Positions 7,930-16,021 of a stretch of 64,000 bases of DNA are shown piece by piece. The DNA comes from a bacterium (GTDB lineage Bacteria > 4484-113 > JAGGVC01), in assembly GCA_039961635.1 (NCBI GenBank), contig JABRWB010000037.1:19282-83281 (forward strand), read 5' to 3'. Numbering within the stretch: the first letter of the stretch is position 1; each line of letters opens with the position of its first letter. Both the position numbers and the translations under genes were made by a program. The notes beneath the pieces were generated by a model that saw only the letters and a list, made by a program, of their open reading frames with translations, did not search any database and had not been told where the DNA came from.

Positions 7930-10900
7930 TCATTTCAAAAAATGAGACATTTCTATCGAATCGTACATAATACGCGCGCCGAAATCCGCCGCGAAATAGG
8001 CGTACAGCGCGGATCCCTCCGGCACGAGCGCAATCGATGCGCTGTCGTCCATCGGCTGGAACGGGTCGTCTAGCTGGTACGCACTTTCGGGAGGAATCGC
8101 ATACGAGCCGCCCGGATTTCCGAACACGCGCACAAATACCTTCTCCCAGTTCTTTGTCGAGCCGAACTGGCTGAAGTGCGCGAGCGCGTAGTCCGCGCTG
8201 CCGTCGCCCGGCCCCGCTCCGGGCGTTGGTATCAAACAAGTGCCGTCGTGAACGTTTGAACCGTTGTTAATATCGCCGAGAGAGACGATATTCCAGACGT
8301 CCGCGCCGACCGGCAGCGCGATTTTGAGCAGCTTGTTTTCGATGTCCGAGTAAACGATAACCGGCAGGTCGTTCCCGTCCAAAATCATCGAAAGGTGGTA
8401 TCCGGTCGTGCCGGTCAGCGAACCGCCGTCGACAGGTACAATCCGCCAATCCGCGACGCCGCGGCGCTCCGCTACGAACAATCCCGTATTGCCGCCGGTC
8501 ATCGTGTTGCTCTTCGTATATGCAACTACAGGCGTTCCGTCTTTCTTGAACGCTAGATCTATGTACCTTGTCTGCACGAGATTGGCATCTGAATCAATAA
8601 ATTCTTGCATCCACTGGGGCGGATCCTGGCTGGACAAGTAATGGTATTGCGGCAACAGCTCGGTCAGCGTCAGCGGCATCGAAAGGTCGTTCCAATAGGT
8701 ATTGGCGGCGGCGGGATTGCCGTTCCCGTCGAATGCCACGGAAACCGTTCCCCAATCATGGCCCGCGCCTGTGGGCAGCTTGGCCATAGGAAATTGCTCG
8801 GTAGCGCCCGCAATTGTCCCGATGTAAAGATCTTTGAAACCGAGCGAATTTTCAACTACCGCCGCAAGGGCGTAACTTCCGTCGGCCTCGTTTTTCTCCA
8901 AATCCAGATATCCGAGACCGACGATGTCCGGATTCCCCAGCAGGTCGTATTCATGCCGGATAAGCTGGCCTTCCTTGAATGTCGAAAGCTTCCATCCGGA
9001 CGGCGTTGTCTTGAACATCGCGACAAGAGGACCGTAAAAACCGGCTGAAGCCGCGTCGAACGTGTATATCTTCTCGCCCGCACCGGCGTCGTAAAGCGAA
9101 TACTCGCCGTTCCAAGGGAACGTATAGTCAACCGTGACCTCGTTGTCGTCTTCGTTCGGCGGAAACGCGCTGTCAAGCGCGCGCGCCGCGTACCACGCGC
9201 GGTGAGCATCCCACTTCGCTTTGGCGCGGTTCATGTCCGCGACGTTGAACGTGTAATTCCCCCAGGCGATGGGGCCGAACGAAATCGTGCCGCTGGTCGG
9301 CCCGTCCGCGCCGTCGAAATCAACGATTGGAAAATCCGAGAGAAAGTACCGCCACCTTACCGGGGGCGATATCAAATCCACCGCATCGCCCGCTATCAAA
9401 TTCAGCATCACGTTTTGTCCGACGGAGCCATGCCCCGCCTGGAGAAGCCCGGGCTGTCCCGTCCAAACCGGCGGATCGAAATCGAACGTCGGATCGAACG
9501 CCCGAAGCGCGTGATCCGCGCCCTGGTGGTAAATCCTGTTGTTCCATACTACCGGACTGCCCGTCGTGAGCGACGGCGGCCCGCCGCTTGACCACTCCCA
9601 AAGCTTTGCCCCGGTTGCGGCATCGTACGCGAGGATTTTTCCGTTGCCGTCCACGACGTACAAATAGTTTCCCGCGATAAGCGGAGACGAGCGGACGGGC
9701 GGACTGGCGATCGTTGCCGGCGCGGGCCAAGCGAAGTCGCCCGTCTCCACGTTTATCGCGTAAACGCGGCTCGAGAAGCTGTCCATTACCGCCGATACAT
9801 AGGCAATGCCGTCCGAATAAGCCGCGCTCGCGTTTATCTCTCCGCCCAGATTGATCGGAGCGTGGAGCGACGCGCCGAATGTCGTGAGGATGTAGAACCG
9901 GCCGTTGAGATCGCCGACCATCACGCGGCCGTCGGCGACCGCGGGCGAGGCACGCACTCCCCCCGGTGTATTCGTAAACCAGTCCAGACCGGTGCTTGTA
10001 TCGTAGCTGACGATTTGCGCGGGGACTCCGGCCTGCGTCCCGCTCCCGACGAAAACCCTTCCGTCCGCCACGGCGGGGCTTGACGCCATCACAGTGTCCA
10101 CTCCGTACGTCCATCGCGGCCTGCCGTCGAGCGCGGAAAGCATCAGAAGCTCGCCCTGCGCCGTGCCGCAATAAACCACATCGTCAACGACAACTGGACT
10201 GGATGGCACGTTTCCGCCGGCGGGGTATTCCCACAGCTTTGTCCCGTCAAGCAAACTCAAACAATACAAGTATCCGCTCTGGCTTCCGACAAAAACACGA
10301 TCGGCCGCGACGGCGGGGCTTGAATCTATCTGCTCGCCCGGCCCGCCCGCCGGAAACACCCAGCGCTCGGTTATGTTCTGCGGATCGGAAATGTCGTAGG
10401 CAAAAAGCGAATCACCCACCGCGCACAGCGCGATTTCGGCATCGCCTGATGCGCCCGCGACAATGGCGGGCGTCGTGTTAGACTGGCCGTCCGGATCCAG
10501 CGGATGCTCGAAAACCAGCGTCAGCGGGGGGGGGAGACTTCCGGGCGCCGCGCCCGTCCTGCCGGACCCGCCGCGGAAATCCAACCAACCTTCGTTTTCG
10601 ACCAGCGTCACCGTCCGCGTTTCGGTGTTTTGATCCTCGTTGGGAGGCGAGTGCGAGTCCCTCGCCCTCACGGCGACAGAAAATTTGGAACCAGCCGGCA
10701 GATCCCACAATTGGAATGTATGCTCCGGATCGTCCGGATCGCCTGCATCCACATCCTGCACGAGATCCGGCACATCGAAATCCACCGCATCGCCCAAGGA
10801 AAGATAAATGCGGTACGTCACCGGTGGCGAGGCCGCATCCACAGCGCGCCCCCACTTCAAAAGAATGCTGGACTCGCCCGCGATTGCGTCGGTCACGCCT

Positions 10901-12024
10901 TCTTCGCCGCTGTCCCAGACAGGCGGAACTACGTCCGCGCCCCCGTGAAACGTGAAATTTACCGCCGCCGGATCACTTTCGATGCCGACGGGCTCGTCCT
11001 CAAGCGGGTCAGAAAACGGACGCACCGTGTATGTGTAACTTCCCGAAGCACCGGGCGAATCGAGCCATTCGTAATGGAGCCTTCCCTCGCCGGGTTCGGG
11101 AACTGGACGTAAAGTCGTGGCTCTCGTCGAGCTGCCGGGCGGAAGCGGCCCCGAAATCCCGCTGCGGTAAACATGGTAGCCGGTTATCCTGTTCAGGTAA
11201 TTGAGGGCAATCGGCGTAATGTCCGGAATACTGATTTCGCCGTCGCCGCTTCCGTCAATCAGCTCGAAAACTTCCGAATTTTGCGTATTCGCCGGCGTTT
11301 CCATCCAGTGCAAGGCAATCGGCGTAATATCGGCGATGCCCACCTCGCCGTTGTTGTCGTAGTCTCCTATGTTGCGCTCCCGCCAAGTCAGCAGCACCGT
11401 ATCGCCGCCTGTATCCGAAGCCGCGAGGTCGGTTACTTTGTTCCAATCCTGCAGCGGCGCGTTCGCAGCGCGGCGCGATGGCGCTTCCGCCCCCCGCGCA
11501 AACCGAACCTCGAAAACTGCCGCGCCGACCGCTCCTTCCGGCTCGGTGCCGCCTCGCGCATCCGCTAATCTCGATGCTCCCAAATGAAGCGTTCCGCTCC
11601 CCGCCGGTATTTCCGCGTGGATTGCGTCGCTCCCAAGACCGCCCCTGTATTCAGCCGATTGAAAGCTCCATAGCGCGTGGTCATACGAAACGCATAAGAA
11701 CAAATCGTCAGGCAGCCTGGATGCCTTTTGAATGATGCGCAATGTCGTCGCATTCCAGCCCGGCTCCACAGCCAGCCCGATTGCAAGTTCCGGGAATGCG
11801 GTCGCTTTTAGGCTCCGGTCAAGCAAAGACCCCCTGAAGCCGTCCATTTCAAGCCAGCGGCCATCCGCCGAAGCCGGGTTCGGCGTGACGCTGTGCGCGG
11901 GAAGCCCCGCGCGCGCCGTTCCCCCGCCGCGGCAGGATACAATCGTCGACGCAGCCAAAATGCAAATGAAAACGATTAGTGCTGCACGGACTGCGACCGG
12001 CCGTTCGTTATCGGCTGAAAACAT
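7930..12024 (-). CDS. Giant lipoprotein: cohesin-like, dockerin-like pair, Fn3-like and PQQ-type beta-propeller
   Basis: 1364 residues. A signal peptide ends at TIVSC (Cys 31). A cohesin-like beta domain lies at about 70-178 and ends GAVGAAVFEVRF. Two dockerin-like loops follow at 221-241 (DYDNNGEVGIADITPIALHW) and 257-277 (DGSGDGEISIPDITPIALNY), then Fn3-like segments beginning at GYHVYRSG. From about 480 to 860 there are repeated blades such as SSPAVAADRVFVGSQSGYLYCL and SSPVVVDDVVYCGTAQGELLML, the pattern of PQQ/BamB-type eight-bladed propellers. No quinoprotein catalytic residues are evident, so the propeller is probably a binding platform. The promoter hexamer TATAAT lies 14 bases before the ATG. 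The core architecture matches 5373-7919 and 48052-51120. Confidence 0.78.
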   Translation of the reverse strand: MFSADNERPVAVRAALIVFICILAASTIVSCRGGGTARAGLPAHSVTPNPASADGRWLEMDGFRGSLLDRSLKATAFPELAIGLAVEPGWNATTLRIIQKASRLPDDLFLCVSYDHALWSFQSAEYRGGLGSDAIHAEIPAGSGTLHLGASRLADARGGTEPEGAVGAAVFEVRFARGAEAPSRRAANAPLQDWNKVTDLAASDTGGDTVLLTWRERNIGDYDNNGEVGIADITPIALHWMETPANTQNSEVFELIDGSGDGEISIPDITPIALNYLNRITGYHVYRSGISGPLPPGSSTRATTLRPVPEPGEGRLHYEWLDSPGASGSYTYTVRPFSDPLEDEPVGIESDPAAVNFTFHGGADVVPPVWDSGEEGVTDAIAGESSILLKWGRAVDAASPPVTYRIYLSLGDAVDFDVPDLVQDVDAGDPDDPEHTFQLWDLPAGSKFSVAVRARDSHSPPNEDQNTETRTVTLVENEGWLDFRGGSGRTGAAPGSLPPPLTLVFEHPLDPDGQSNTTPAIVAGASGDAEIALCAVGDSLFAYDISDPQNITERWVFPAGGPGEQIDSSPAVAADRVFVGSQSGYLYCLSLLDGTKLWEYPAGGNVPSSPVVVDDVVYCGTAQGELLMLSALDGRPRWTYGVDTVMASSPAVADGRVFVGSGTQAGVPAQIVSYDTSTGLDWFTNTPGGVRASPAVADGRVMVGDLNGRFYILTTFGASLHAPINLGGEINASAAYSDGIAYVSAVMDSFSSRVYAINVETGDFAWPAPATIASPPVRSSPLIAGNYLYVVDGNGKILAYDAATGAKLWEWSSGGPPSLTTGSPVVWNNRIYHQGADHALRAFDPTFDFDPPVWTGQPGLLQAGHGSVGQNVMLNLIAGDAVDLISPPVRWRYFLSDFPIVDFDGADGPTSGTISFGPIAWGNYTFNVADMNRAKAKWDAHRAWYAARALDSAFPPNEDDNEVTVDYTFPWNGEYSLYDAGAGEKIYTFDAASAGFYGPLVAMFKTTPSGWKLSTFKEGQLIRHEYDLLGNPDIVGLGYLDLEKNEADGSYALAAVVENSLGFKDLYIGTIAGATEQFPMAKLPTGAGHDWGTVSVAFDGNGNPAAANTYWNDLSMPLTLTELLPQYHYLSSQDPPQWMQEFIDSDANLVQTRYIDLAFKKDGTPVVAYTKSNTMTGGNTGLFVAERRGVADWRIVPVDGGSLTGTTGYHLSMILDGNDLPVIVYSDIENKLLKIALPVGADVWNIVSLGDINNGSNVHDGTCLIPTPGAGPGDGSADYALAHFSQFGSTKNWEKVFVRVFGNPGGSYAIPPESAYQLDDPFQPMDDSASIALVPEGSALYAYFAADFGARIMYDSIEMSHFLK

Positions 12025-12038
12025 TTCGAACCGGTTTC

Positions 12039-12044
12039 ATTATA
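12039..12044 (-). promoter_or_regulatory. -10 box of the giant lipoprotein gene
   Basis: TATAAT on the minus strand, 14 bases before the ATG at 12024. The predicted leader is only about 7 bases, with no Shine-Dalgarno sequence. Confidence 0.45.
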
Positions 12045-12106
12045 CCCCGCCTGCGCACGGGCGCGTGGAATCGCCCAAAGCACGTCGCAGCCCGGAAAAT
12101 CCGCTT

Positions 12107-12685
12107 TTACGCGCCTGCGCCGGATGCAAGCATAAGGAAATACACGCCGGTGTCGTTGATTGCTCCGACGATCATCCCGTCGTCCTCGTCGTAAGTGGTC
12201 GGAATTTCGTCGATAAACTCCTCGACTACCGTTTCGCCCGTTTCCTCGTCCGTCGTCACCACGACATAGTAATGCCCGATCGCCAGGTCGCCCGGACCCA
12301 CTCCCGCAGGAACTTCGGAAAGCGCGTAGGAAATGCCCAGAAACAGGTTCGACGTTATCTGCGCCTCGAAATTAGATACCGCGTTGATTTCGATTACCGA
12401 TCCGGGAATATAGCCCGCGGGCTGCGCGTAAGATTTAACCAAAGCGAAGTAGGTGGTCAAATCCCTGCCCCGCTCGTCGCCCTGCTGATCTTCGCGACCC
12501 GTATCCGTAAGCGTAATCGAATTCGGCGGAATCTCCAACCTGGCGAAGCCGGCCTCGATAGTGCCCCCGGCTATGCTGAACTTGCCCATCATCGTGCCGG
12601 GATGGTTGTTGCCGCCCGTGCAGGCGGTCATCAGCAAAAAGGCGCCGCAAACAAACGCGGCAAAAACTGGCCTGAAGCCGATCAT
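12107..12685 (-). CDS. Small lipoprotein with ZU5-like domain
   Basis: 192 residues. The signal peptide ends at LMTAC (Cys 22), followed by a Gly/Asn-rich linker. The stretch GGTIEAGFARLEIPPNSITLTD resembles the opening strands of ZU5-like domains (GGT-x-LxIPxGAL-x-xxTxI), a beta fold common in bacterial surface proteins. The remainder is beta-rich and acidic (TTDEETGETVVEEFIDEIPTTYDEDDG). The start ATG 12685 is preceded by GGAGGT with a longish spacer. It lies between the giant lipoprotein gene and the probable selenoprotein gene, on the same strand. Function unknown; the domain assignment is by eye. Confidence 0.65.
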   Translation of the reverse strand: MIGFRPVFAAFVCGAFLLMTACTGGNNHPGTMMGKFSIAGGTIEAGFARLEIPPNSITLTDTGREDQQGDERGRDLTTYFALVKSYAQPAGYIPGSVIEINAVSNFEAQITSNLFLGISYALSEVPAGVGPGDLAIGHYYVVVTTDEETGETVVEEFIDEIPTTYDEDDGMIVGAINDTGVYFLMLASGAGA

Positions 12686-12726
12686 AGCTTCATACCTCCA
12701 TGTAGGTTCGCGGCGGCGTGAGCGGA

Positions 12727-12732
12727 ATTATA
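12727..12732 (-). promoter_or_regulatory. -10 box of the ZU5-like lipoprotein gene
   Basis: TATAAT preceded by TGG (extended -10) on the minus strand, about 41 bases before the ATG at 12685. This gene has an ordinary leader with a GGAGG ribosome site. Confidence 0.45.
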
Positions 12733-12837
12733 CCATGTCAAGCATTTTTATGCAAACGCGGCGAAAATTATCCACAAGCCCGGTTGGAGACCGGCCCGGG
12801 CGGTGGAATTACCGGCCTTTTTTGCATTTTCCTCAAA

Positions 12838-13650
12838 TTAGACCCGCATCCGGAAATCGCTTGAAACTTCCTTGCCCAGAAACTCCGAAAAGACCGAAAC
12901 AGTCATGATGAACGCGTCGTATCCTTTACTCGGAACTTTGAACACCCCATGAAATACGTTCTTATCTGCGGAAAGTGCATCATAGCGCGGCTCATCCTCC
13001 CAAACGATCCGGCCCTCCGCGTTTTTCTTGCCGAGGTAGTACTCGATCTTCACTTGATACTTGGTGGAATCGGGATTGTCCACGTCTATCCGCACCTTGT
13101 ATCCCTCGGCGGAGTTGTCCAGGCCTGTGAGTTGTATGACGAGCGGCTTGTACGCCGCGCCGGCCTTGATCACCTTGTCCACGTCGCCGTAACTGTCGCT
13201 CCAGATGTCGGTCAAGAGTATCTTCCCGTCCGGACCGATCAGCATAAGCTGCGGAATGCTCTGAACGCCGTAGAGCTTGGCAATCGAGTTGTCCCACCCG
13301 CCTCCGTCGTAGGCCGTCGGCCAGTCGAGGCCGTTCGCGATAAGCTCCTCCAATGCCGGCTTGGTTTTTTCATTGTCCAAGCTGATTGAAACGAAGGCCA
13401 GCTTGTCCCCGAACTTCTGGTTCTTCCTGTATTCCGCAAGCAGAGGAAACTCCTCCATACAGCCCCCTCACCAGGTTGCGAAGAAATCCAGAAGAACGTA
13501 CTTCCCCTTGAAATCGGCCAGCGAAACGGGCGAGCCGTCAACGCCCGCGCCCGTGAACTCCGGCGCCTGCGTCCCCGCGGAAAGCCGCGCGTGCGCCGCG
13601 GTCGCGGCCAGCGCGACGACCAGCGTCGCAAGTACGAATGCTCTTTTCAT
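12838..13650 (-). CDS. Thioredoxin-like (TlpA/AhpC-TSA) protein with a probable selenocysteine
   Basis: Read from ATG 13650 (AAGGAG seven bases upstream) to the stop at 12838, this frame is a 270-residue exported thioredoxin-fold protein with one internal TGA (13468-13470, codon 61). Around it the protein reads [16 protein letters not shown]: the TGA occupies exactly the first Cys of the WCxxC motif of TlpA/ResA-type proteins. Similarity continues on both sides without frame change: before it SAGTQAPEF and GKYVLLDFF, after it [52 protein letters not shown] hairpin with a G at the start of its loop lies 17 bases after the TGA, as bacterial SECIS elements require. A Sec-type signal peptide ([21 protein letters not shown]) predicts export. 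Sec 61 with Cys 64 would be the redox pair. The alternative, a broken gene, is less likely. A second domain of about 90 residues at the C-terminus is unassigned. Confidence 0.8.
13442..13470 (-). promoter_or_regulatory. Candidate bacterial SECIS element after the in-frame TGA
   Basis: Directly 3' of the TGA (13470-13468) the minus-strand RNA can form GGAGGA-GUU-UCCUCU (13456-13442): five Watson-Crick pairs plus one G-U, with loop GUU. The loop starts 17-18 bases after the UGA and has G at its first position followed by U, matching the published bSECIS rules (apical loop 16-37 bases downstream, G in the first two loop positions). A second helix, CUGUAU (13462-13457) with AUACAG (13432-13427), can enclose it. 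Confidence 0.65.
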
Positions 13651-13684
13651 GTTATGACTCCTTGAAACGATGTTCCCCGGATGC

Positions 13685-13690
13685 ATAATA
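13685..13690 (-). promoter_or_regulatory. -10 box of the probable selenoprotein gene
   Basis: Extended -10 TGG-TATTAT on the minus strand, about 34 bases before ATG 13650. The 284-base gap to the barrel gene otherwise shows no convincing coding region. Confidence 0.4.
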
Positions 13691-13934
13691 CCAGTATTGA
13701 CTGCGATTAGTATGTATCGCCGAATTCACAGCCCATGGAGCGCCGCGTTCAGGCTGCGGATTTCCACTCGGTATCGGTGTCTATCCACGACACCAATGTC
13801 ATCGATTTTACCGGCACGATACCGCATCGACTTGCCGCCAAGGTGAATGCGGCGCGCGGCGATCACATTTCGCCTGCGCGCGCATTTTCGCGCCGTGCAA
13901 TCCGTCGCGGATTCTGCAGACTGTTTCCGTTCAG

Positions 13935-15353
13935 CTAGAAATACAAATTGACGGTCAGCTCGAATCCCTTGAACTCCGGCAGTAACTGGCAGATGCCGCC
14001 GGAGCAGTTGTAGCCCGCGCGCTGCGAGCCGACCTTGAACTGGACGTCGTATCTGTATCCGGGGTCGCTGTAACGCACGGTGACGTTGTTCCACTCGTTC
14101 TGCGTCGGAAACTTGAACTGCGCCAGCTCGTACATGTAGTTGATCGACAGCATCTGCTGGTAGTCCGCGCCTAGCGCCAAAAGGTGCTCCTGACGCGTAC
14201 CGCTGAAGTCATCCACCCAGGTTATCTCGCCTGAAACCGTGCTCGTCCAGTCTTCGTCAATCGTATGCTGCCATTCAACAAGCGTCGCGTTCTGCTTCGT
14301 ATCCAACCAGAAATCGTACCGGCTTTGAATCTGGATGTTGTCGCGCTTCATCGAGGGCAGCGTCCAGGTTGTTATGGCCTCGGTATATGGAAAGCCGCCG
14401 CCATCCTCGTTGCTCTGCGCGTAGTTGATGTCTATCTGGCCGAGGTCGGGCGGGCTCCAGGTTACCTTGGCGCCGTAGCCCACTTCGTCCGCGGCCGAAA
14501 CTCCGCCGTGCTCGGGATGCTCCTTGAACGTGGCTGGCACCGCGTATACCGTGGCTATTTCGTCGTAATCGTAGTAGCCGCCGTGAACGCTCCAGTTCTT
14601 GCCGTAATACGTTCCGGCAACGATCCAACCGGAGCCGTCGAACGTGGACTCGTCCTCCTTGCGGTCGAAAATCACGAACTCGCCGGAAAACTCGAACGGC
14701 CCCACGGAGACCGAAGCGTTCGCGCCCGTCTCGGTGTGCTCCTTTGTACCGACAAACTCGCTGACGTAGTCATCGACTTCCACGTACGAGCCCCCGATTG
14801 ACACATTATCGCTAATGGGAATTTCAAGGTGCGCGGCCTGCACCGTGTCCGGCTTCTTAATGCTGTCCGATTTCCATTCGCCGTGAAGCACCGTCAAGAG
14901 CGCGTCTCCGATTTCGACGTCAGCCTTGAGACCCTCCAGCTCCGTGTCGTAATCGATGTCCGGCGCCTCGAAAACATTCAGCGCGAGTCCGTTCGAGAAC
15001 AGCGCGCTGAAGTCGCCGGCCGTAAGCGTCACGTTTCTTCCGTGCCAGCGGATGGTGGCTTTTTCGAACTCTGTGCTTTTTTCCGTGTTCGGAAACGCGA
15101 GGTCGTTCGAGATGCGGAAGTAGCCGTCGAAATCGCCGTATCCCAAATTCAGCGCGAATTCGTTTTCGGTCTTGCGCGTGTCGCTGATCTTGTCGCGTGT
15201 GTACTGCGTCTTGTTGCTTCCGCCGTAAGTAAGTACGGGAAAACTGTCATTGCTGCTTCCTTCATCCTCCGTGGACGCGCCCGCCAATGGAACGGCTGCG
15301 GCCAGAAGCATTGCAAACGCAAATGAAAAACGCAAGGAATTAGGCCAACCCAT
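13935..15353 (-). CDS. Outer-membrane beta-barrel protein (DUF6029-like?)
   Basis: 472 residues. The signal peptide is MGWPNSLRFSFAFAMLLAAAVPLAGA. The mature protein is made of alternating polar and aromatic strands (GYFRISNDLAF, ATIRWHGRNVTLTAGDF, YGKNWSVHGGYYDYDE, VTVRYSDPGYRYDVQFKVG) and ends in LTVNLYF, the terminal aromatic residue recognised by the BAM machinery. That makes it an outer-membrane barrel of perhaps 18-20 strands. The pattern recalls DUF6029-type barrels, which are found near TlpA-like proteins, but this is a guess. A CSGGIC pair close to the C-terminus could form a disulfide. The start ATG 15353 has a perfect AGGAGAT site. It lies 46 bases after the TlpA-like gene and upstream of the selenoprotein gene on the same strand. 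Confidence 0.7.
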   Translation of the reverse strand: MGWPNSLRFSFAFAMLLAAAVPLAGASTEDEGSSNDSFPVLTYGGSNKTQYTRDKISDTRKTENEFALNLGYGDFDGYFRISNDLAFPNTEKSTEFEKATIRWHGRNVTLTAGDFSALFSNGLALNVFEAPDIDYDTELEGLKADVEIGDALLTVLHGEWKSDSIKKPDTVQAAHLEIPISDNVSIGGSYVEVDDYVSEFVGTKEHTETGANASVSVGPFEFSGEFVIFDRKEDESTFDGSGWIVAGTYYGKNWSVHGGYYDYDEIATVYAVPATFKEHPEHGGVSAADEVGYGAKVTWSPPDLGQIDINYAQSNEDGGGFPYTEAITTWTLPSMKRDNIQIQSRYDFWLDTKQNATLVEWQHTIDEDWTSTVSGEITWVDDFSGTRQEHLLALGADYQQMLSINYMYELAQFKFPTQNEWNNVTVRYSDPGYRYDVQFKVGSQRAGYNCSGGICQLLPEFKGFELTVNLYF

Positions 15354-15399
15354 ATCTCCTCCACGCGGCCGATTTGCCGCGCAAATCAACGCCCAAAAA

Positions 15400-15909
15400 C
15401 TAATCCGCCTGCGGAAGATTGGCTTCGATGGCATCCTCTATTTCCTCCTCCACCCCTTTTTTGTATCCCAGATGGCGGAGGACGATTTCGCGGTTCTTGT
15501 TGACGAGCAGCGTCGTGGGAACGCCCTTGACCTGATAGCGCTTATATACTTCCAGGTTTGGATCGAGCAACACCGTGAATTCGTAATTGCGGCCCGAGAT
15601 GAATGGCTTGACCTTGGAAGTGGTCTGCGAGCTGTCGGTGTTGATGGAAAGGATCGTGAATCCCCGATCGCCGTACTCTTCGTTCCAGGGATCAAACGAG
15701 TTCATGAACTCGGCGCACGGCTTGCACGCGATGTTCCAGAAATCAATAAGCACAAGCTCGTGTGTCTTCAACACGTCCGTGAGCTTGACATTGTTTCCGT
15801 CAAGATCTTTGAGGGTGAAGTCGGGCGCGGTGGTGTCCGCGGCGGACCCCGGCAGAAGCGGTACAACGGCGACCGCAATTACAATAAACAGCATAACAGC
15901 TACGCGCAT
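15400..15909 (-). CDS. TlpA/ResA-like thiol-disulfide protein
   Basis: 169 residues. A signal peptide (MRVAVMLFIVIAVAVVPLLPGSAA) leads to a single thioredoxin-fold domain: APDFTLKDLDGNNVKLTDVL, then LVLIDFWNIACKPCAEFMNSF with the active-site CKPC, then GVPTTLLVNKNREIV with the cis-Pro of the fold. Proteins of this family reduce or isomerise disulfides outside the cytoplasm, for example in cytochrome c maturation. It is the first gene of a likely operon with the outer-membrane barrel and is a close functional relative of the probable selenoprotein downstream, which has a TGA codon where this protein has the first Cys. The start ATG 15909 is preceded by CAGGAG. Confidence 0.85.
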   Translation of the reverse strand: MRVAVMLFIVIAVAVVPLLPGSAADTTAPDFTLKDLDGNNVKLTDVLKTHELVLIDFWNIACKPCAEFMNSFDPWNEEYGDRGFTILSINTDSSQTTSKVKPFISGRNYEFTVLLDPNLEVYKRYQVKGVPTTLLVNKNREIVLRHLGYKKGVEEEIEDAIEANLPQAD

Positions 15910-15948
15910 CTGGAAACCACACTCCTGAAGCAATGCAAAGGTAGGGAA

Positions 15949-15954
15949 ATTATA
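15949..15954 (-). promoter_or_regulatory. -10 box of the tlpA-barrel operon
   Basis: Extended -10 TGC-TATAAT on the minus strand, about 40 bases before the ATG at 15909. Confidence 0.45.
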
Positions 15955-16021
15955 GCATTTACAGGGATTCCTATCCTGTTTGCAGGACATCCGTCACCAA
16001 TGTGAAACAATCAAACTACTT

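Noticed and set aside
12768-12776. TTATCCACA, a perfect DnaA box
   Set aside because: Only one copy was noticed and no replication genes are nearby, so it does not indicate an origin.
12769-12826. GC-rich hairpins and a T-run after the selenoprotein gene
   Set aside because: Complements are partial, and the T-run lies on the wrong strand for the neighbouring minus-strand genes, so no terminator was called.
13468-13470. In-frame TGA read as a simple nonsense mutation or frameshift
   Set aside because: The frame stays the same on both sides, the stop sits exactly at a catalytic Cys, and a SECIS-like hairpin follows, so selenocysteine is the better explanation.
13735-13938. 67-codon plus-strand frame in the gap beside the barrel gene
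   Set aside because: No ribosome site, no signal or domain, and it partly overlaps the barrel gene's end.
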